In this document: piece after piece, positions 10,137 to 12,935 of the stretch | Layout: every line of letters starts with the position of its first letter | Position numbering within the stretch: position 1 is the stretch's first letter | From: Alphaproteobacteria bacterium | Lineage (GTDB): Bacteria > Pseudomonadota > Alphaproteobacteria > Rickettsiales > RI-342 | Direction: 5' to 3' | Assembly (NCBI GenBank): GCA_020851915.1 | Contig: JADZBT010000144.1 | Coordinates: forward strand, 1-12,935 | Length of the DNA: 12,935 nucleotides | Notes under the pieces: generated by a model | The model's database searches: none | What the model was told of the DNA's origin: nothing | What the model saw: only the letters and a program-made list of their open reading frames with translations | Made by a program: the position numbers and the translations under genes

Positions 10137-10219
10137 GGAAAATCCCAGCCAAGTACCATTCACTCTGAAACCACTCTATGGATGGTATCCCCGAGTAAAT
10201 TCGAGATTAGCAATATATG

Positions 10220-10249
10220 CTTATACAGATTTTTGGTCAGAAATGACAA
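10220..10249 (-). promoter_or_regulatory. Candidate promoter P1 of the rimP operon
   Basis: -35 TTGTCA (10244-10249) and -10 TATAAG (10220-10225), 18-bp spacer, ten of twelve consensus matches. The -35 box overlaps the T-rich tail of the preceding terminator. The start would be near 10213, giving a leader of about 170 nt before rimP. Confidence 0.5.
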
Positions 10250-10270
10250 AGGCTCGCCGACGGCGAGCCT
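10240..10270 (-). terminator. Terminator after the small membrane-protein gene
   Basis: AGGCTCGCC (10250-10258) and GGCGAGCCT (10262-10270) form a perfect 9-bp stem with a 3-nt loop, 10 nt past the stop of the 79-residue gene. On the minus strand the tail is TTGTCATTTC, moderately T-rich. It isolates trmB and the small gene from the rimP operon. Confidence 0.75.
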
Positions 10271-10280
10271 GTGTTTGCGC

Positions 10281-10520
10281 TTATTTCTTGGTTTTCTTGC
10301 GCCTCCACATCAGCCACCCGAACACATAGGGTGACAGAGATGAAAAAGCAAACACCCCAATTCTTACTGGGGTGGGCCAGCTTTGGAAAATTTCGATGGG
10401 TCGGTATATAACTTCTTGGGGGATAATTCCCTCACTCAGCAAGTACGATACCACGATAATTCCAATGCCGCCCAAAAATCCAAGAGCTAACGCGATGTAG
10501 GGGCCACGATCTTTTTTCAT
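10281..10520 (-). CDS. Small two-helix membrane protein, unknown function
   Basis: I do not recognise this 79-residue protein. It starts MKKDRGPYIALALG. A hydrophobic segment at about 8-28 (IALALGFLGGIGIIVVSYLL) and a second at about 53-71 (RIGVFAFSSLSPYVFGWLMW) flank a loop of about 24 residues. The ends are basic (MKKDR and WRRKKTKK), suggesting both termini in the cytoplasm and a periplasmic loop. The ATG at 10518-10520 is chosen over an in-frame ATG at 10562 because a near-perfect AAGGAGGTG (10525-10533) precedes it. It is more AT-rich than its neighbours, sits where trmB and rimP are usually adjacent, and has its own terminator. This may be a lineage-specific gene or a recent insertion. 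Reality as a gene is supported by the ribosome binding site, the terminator and sensible topology. Confidence 0.72.
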   Translation of the reverse strand: MKKDRGPYIALALGFLGGIGIIVVSYLLSEGIIPQEVIYRPIEIFQSWPTPVRIGVFAFSSLSPYVFGWLMWRRKKTKK

Positions 10521-10524
10521 GGCG

Positions 10525-10533
10525 CACCTCCTT
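10525..10533 (-). promoter_or_regulatory. Strong ribosome binding site of the small membrane-protein gene
   Basis: AAGGAGGTG, complementary to the 16S rRNA 3' end, with 6 nt between GGAGG and the ATG. It is the strongest site in the window and fixes the start at 10520. Confidence 0.85.
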
Positions 10534-10736
10534 TTTAGTGTATCTAGCTCTCTCGGAGTCACAGCATGTACAAGACATACCGAACAGCCACCTCAAGGGT
10601 CGCTACTTACAAAGGAGAAGAAACCTCTATAAGCTTGCCGGAAAAGACGAGCTAAAAATACGCGCTCATTCTAATGGAAGAGTGTTACGGCCATATTACA
10701 ACAACATTCGATTTATTCTTGTTATATATCAATAAA
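10534..10736. other. AT-rich intergenic region between trmB and the small gene
   Basis: About 200 bp, clearly more AT-rich than the flanks. No clear terminator follows trmB; only an A/T-only inverted repeat (ATTTATT at 10730-10736 with AATAAAT at 10710-10716) is visible. No convincing promoter was found. A plus-strand open frame (10538-10735, 65 codons) has no ribosome binding site and is not called. Confidence 0.5.
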
Positions 10737-11423
10737 TTATTTTCTAACGAACTCCAGAAACACCGGCTTTCTGCCCTCCCCACGGGTTTTGGTTTCGTAA
10801 CGCGTCGTCACCCAATCGGCGGGCGGCACATTGAAGTCCACCGCGCAGCGGGCCTGCCATTCAAAGGCAGGGTGGTCGAGCGTGTACATCAGCATCCACC
10901 GTGCATAATCGGCGATGTCAGTCGCCATCCGCAGACGCGCGCCCGGTTTCATCACGCGCGCCATCCGGTCGAGCGTGGCGGGGGAGATGATACGGCGCTT
11001 CTTCTGGCGCTCCTTGGGCCAGGGGTCGGGGAACAGCACGAACAGGCGGTCGAGGCTGGCATCGGGGAGTTTGTCCAGCAGCAGCCGCGCATCGTCCATC
11101 AGCAGCCGGACATTGGTGAGTTTTTTCTCCTCCACATGCCCAAGCATTGAGGCCATGCCGTTGACGAACGGTTCGCAGCCGATGAAATTTACCTGCGGAT
11201 TGCGCTCTGCCTGCGCCGCCAGATGCTCGCCACCGCCGAAGCCGATCTCCATCCATAATTCACCGTCGCGCCCGAACAGGCTGGCGACATCCAGCCGCCC
11301 CGCCCCCTCCACCGGCACGGCCAGTTGCGGCAATAATCCGTGGAGCAGCCGCGCTTTGCGTGGCGTGAGCTTGCGCCCATGACGACGGCCAAATGATGCA
11401 ACGAGTGGAAGTTGGTTAGACAA
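10737..11423 (-). CDS. trmB: tRNA (guanine(46)-N7)-methyltransferase
   Basis: Uses SAM to form m7G46 in the variable loop of tRNAs. It has 228 residues. The basic N-terminus FGRRHGRKLTPRK (11-23) is typical of alphaproteobacterial TrmB. The Rossmann-fold SAM site has EIGFGGGEHL (59-68), the acidic residue in GCEP (82-85) and DDAR (110-113). FPDPWPKERQKKRR (131-144) is the family hallmark, and TTRYETK (206-212) with GRKP forms the C-terminal substrate motif. The start is TTG at 11421-11423, only 2 nt after the metK stop, and the next in-frame ATG would delete the SAM site. No strong Shine-Dalgarno is visible, so translation is probably coupled to metK. Pairing a SAM synthase with a SAM-dependent methylase is usual in Alphaproteobacteria. 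Confidence 0.96.
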   Translation of the reverse strand: MSNQLPLVASFGRRHGRKLTPRKARLLHGLLPQLAVPVEGAGRLDVASLFGRDGELWMEIGFGGGEHLAAQAERNPQVNFIGCEPFVNGMASMLGHVEEKKLTNVRLLMDDARLLLDKLPDASLDRLFVLFPDPWPKERQKKRRIISPATLDRMARVMKPGARLRMATDIADYARWMLMYTLDHPAFEWQARCAVDFNVPPADWVTTRYETKTRGEGRKPVFLEFVRK

Positions 11424-11425
11424 GA

Positions 11426-12616
11426 TTACGCCGCGAACGCGCTCCTCAGGTCATCCACCAGATCCACCTTCTCCCACGAGAAGCCGCCGTCCTTTTCCGG
11501 TGCACGGCCGAAATGCCCGTAGGCTGCCGTGCGCGCATAGATGGGCCGGTTCAGCTTGAGGTGCTCGCGGATGCCGCGCGGCGAGAGATCCACCAGATCC
11601 CACAATACCGGAACCAGCTGTTCCTCGCGGATGCGGCTGGTATCGTGCAGGTTAACATAGAGCGACAGCGGTTTCGAGATACCGATCGCATAGGAAAGCT
11701 GGATGGTGCAACGCTCCGCCAGTCCCGCCGCCACCACGTTCTTGGCGAGATAGCGCGCGGCATAGGCCGCCGAGCGATCCACCTTCGTCGGATCCTTGCC
11801 CGAGAACGCGCCACCGCCATGCGGAGCCGCGCCGCCGTAAGTATCCACGATGATCTTGCGGCCCGTAAGCCCGCAGTCGCCGTCCGGCCCCCCGATGACG
11901 AATTTTCCAGTGGGGTTCACATAGAATTCTTCTTCCGGGCACATCCAGCCTTCAGGCAGGACATCCTGCACCACTTTACGAACTGTCTCACGAATATCCG
12001 CCTGCGATTTGTCCTCGTCATGCTGGGTGGATACCACCACCGAGGTCGCCCGCACCGGCTTGCCGTTCTCGTAGCGCAGCGAGATCTGGCTCTTGGCATC
12101 CGGCTGTATCCCCAGCGAAGGATCCTTGCGGCGCAGCTCGGAGAGGCGCTTCAGTATCTTGTGCGAATAATGGAGCGGCGCGGGCATCAGCTCGTCGGTC
12201 TCGCGCGTCGCATAGCCGAACATGATACCCTGATCGCCCGCGCCCTCATCCTTGCTGCCTGCCGCATCGACGCCCTGTGCGATGTCCGACGATTGCTGGT
12301 GCAGCAGCACTTCCACCTTCGCATGCTTCCAGTGAAACCCCTTCTGCTCATAGCCGATCTCGCGCACCTTCGCGCGCGCTACTTCCTCGATACGTGCCGG
12401 GGTGATGGATTCCGGCCCCCTCACCTCGCCCGCGATGACGATGCGGTTGGTGGTGGCCAGCGTCTCCGCCGCGACGCGCGCCTGCGGATCCTCGCCCAGA
12501 TAGAGGTCAACAATGCTGTCGGAGATCTGGTCGCATACCTTGTCGGGATGGCCCTCGGACACGGATTCGCTGGTGAACACGAAGCTTTCGGAGTTGGAGC
12601 GGCGGGAAGAGAGCAT
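11426..12616 (-). CDS. metK: S-adenosylmethionine synthase
   Basis: Makes S-adenosylmethionine from methionine and ATP, releasing phosphate and diphosphate; a cytoplasmic tetramer. It has 396 residues (E. coli 384). Three MAT domains are visible: FTSESVSEGHPDKVCDQISD (14-33) with the ATP-binding histidine of GHPDK (22-26), the methionine-loop block HQQSSDIAQGVD (106-117), GAGDQGIMFGYA (125-136), and the P-loop-like GGGAFSGKDPTKVDRSA (267-283). The ATG at 12614-12616 has GAGG (12622-12625) with a 5-nt spacer. A weak TCAC/GTGA hairpin overlaps that site. I looked for SAM-II or SAM/SAH riboswitch hallmarks in the leader and did not recognise any. The stop is 2 nt before trmB. Confidence 0.98.
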   Translation of the reverse strand: MLSSRRSNSESFVFTSESVSEGHPDKVCDQISDSIVDLYLGEDPQARVAAETLATTNRIVIAGEVRGPESITPARIEEVARAKVREIGYEQKGFHWKHAKVEVLLHQQSSDIAQGVDAAGSKDEGAGDQGIMFGYATRETDELMPAPLHYSHKILKRLSELRRKDPSLGIQPDAKSQISLRYENGKPVRATSVVVSTQHDEDKSQADIRETVRKVVQDVLPEGWMCPEEEFYVNPTGKFVIGGPDGDCGLTGRKIIVDTYGGAAPHGGGAFSGKDPTKVDRSAAYAARYLAKNVVAAGLAERCTIQLSYAIGISKPLSLYVNLHDTSRIREEQLVPVLWDLVDLSPRGIREHLKLNRPIYARTAAYGHFGRAPEKDGGFSWEKVDLVDDLRSAFAA

Positions 12617-12668
12617 TGCAGCCTCACATGAGTGAATGACGGACTGTCCTTCTTATCCAAAGCCCGAA

Positions 12669-12708
12669 ACCGCGTAAATAGAAATAATTGACACCCCACC
12701 CACCGCGT
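12669..12708. repeat. Pair of 7-bp direct repeats in the metK / exported-protein intergenic region
   Basis: ACCGCGT occurs at 12669-12675 and 12702-12708, 33 bp apart start to start, about three helical turns. Such spacing suits a dimeric regulator, but two 7-mers in a GC-rich gap can also arise by chance. Confidence 0.3.
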
Positions 12709-12724
12709 TAACCAATCGCTAACC
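12708..12724. promoter_or_regulatory. Candidate CtrA-binding box
   Basis: TTAA (12708-12711), 7 bp, then CTAACC (12719-12724), compared with the alphaproteobacterial CtrA consensus TTAA-N7-TTAA(C): one mismatch. It lies 11 nt upstream of the first possible start of the plus-strand gene and about 90 nt upstream of metK, so it could affect either. Computed by eye only. Confidence 0.35.
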
Positions 12725-12734
12725 TTTGCCTGCT

Positions 12735-12935
12735 ATGGTTCCATTCATGCGAGCCATCCATTGTAGCACATTGTTCATCGCATTGATCCTGCCGTGGGGG
12801 AATACCGCCACGGCAGGAGAAATATTCTCCGGCGATGTCTTCTTCACGGACAACGCCATGGTCACCGCTTCGGTACTGGCCTCCTCCACCGCCTATAGCA
12901 ACGCCACCTTCGAGTTCGCGGATATGACGCTGTTC
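12735..12935 (+). CDS. Exported protein of unknown function, N-terminal part (cut by window edge)
   Basis: An open frame starts at ATG 12735 or, in the same frame, ATG 12747, and runs off the window; 63-67 codons are visible. The N-terminus has a basic residue, a hydrophobic core (STLFIALILPW) and ATAGE, resembling a Sec signal peptide with signal peptidase I cleavage before GE. No lipobox cysteine is present. The mature part begins GEIFSGDVFFTDNAMVTASV and is rich in Ser, Thr, Ala and Phe with alternating polar residues, suggesting beta structure. I cannot assign a family. No clear Shine-Dalgarno precedes either ATG. It diverges from metK, and a TTGACA at 12688-12693 has no suitable -10 partner. 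Alphaproteobacteria often have other genes (such as an HTH regulator or lnt) beside metK, so this neighbour is unusual. Confidence 0.6.
   Translation, partial: MVPFMRAIHCSTLFIALILPWGNTATAGEIFSGDVFFTDNAMVTASVLASSTAYSNATFEFADMTLF

Noticed and set aside
10041..10163. In-frame N-terminal extension of rimP to an ATG at 10163
   Set aside because: It would be coded through a terminator hairpin and a promoter candidate, lacks family similarity, and a GTG with a ribosome binding site fits better.
10041..10249. tRNA gene in the rimP leader, as metY in E. coli
   Set aside because: No T-loop motif or cloverleaf-compatible arms were seen on the minus strand.
10538..10735. 65-codon plus-strand frame between the small gene and trmB
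   Set aside because: No ribosome binding site or recognisable domain, and it overlaps the start and ribosome binding site region of the well-supported minus-strand gene.
12617..12734. SAM-responsive riboswitch upstream of metK
   Set aside because: The leader is short and I could not find the conserved core of SAM-II, SAM-V or SAM/SAH classes. Only weak 4-bp hairpins are visible; a covariance-model search would settle it.

Overview
The window carries the conserved translation and RNA-processing gene cluster of an alphaproteobacterium. Order metK-trmB-rimP-nusA-ylxR-infB-rbfA-truB-rpsO-pnp is the standard alphaproteobacterial arrangement, and the PNPase start, the long acidic NusA C-terminus and the two-domain YlxR/L7Ae protein fit that class. 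The DNA is fairly GC-rich, with strong third-position bias that creates long antisense open frames. I cannot name a genus.

Layout: all genes but one lie on the minus strand, so transcription runs from high to low coordinates. At the right edge (12735-12935) a plus-strand gene for an exported protein begins and runs out of the window. It diverges from metK across about 118 bp that holds a CtrA-like box. Next come metK (11426-12616) and trmB (10737-11423), only 2 nt apart. A 79-residue two-helix membrane protein of unknown function (10281-10520) interrupts the usual trmB-rimP junction; it has its own strong ribosome binding site and terminator. A leader of up to about 170 nt follows, with two promoter candidates and an intrinsic terminator hairpin ending just before the rimP ribosome binding site. 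Then rimP, nusA, ylxR, infB, rbfA, truB, rpsO and pnp follow with short gaps or overlaps. A strong terminator closes pnp, and the 5' part of galU occupies 1-395.

How the genes work together: RimP and RbfA mature the 30S subunit, IF2 starts translation, TruB modifies tRNA U55, S15 is a primary 30S protein, PNPase degrades RNA, NusA controls pausing and termination, and YlxR is an RNA-binding partner of this operon. MetK makes SAM, which the adjacent TrmB uses to methylate tRNA G46.

This is essentially a core housekeeping region and I see no new defence, mobile or biosynthetic system. The points most worth a second look are the terminator in the rimP leader (likely attenuation), the inserted small membrane protein, a YlxR variant lacking the usual arginine of its signature motif, and the rpsO-pnp hairpin.
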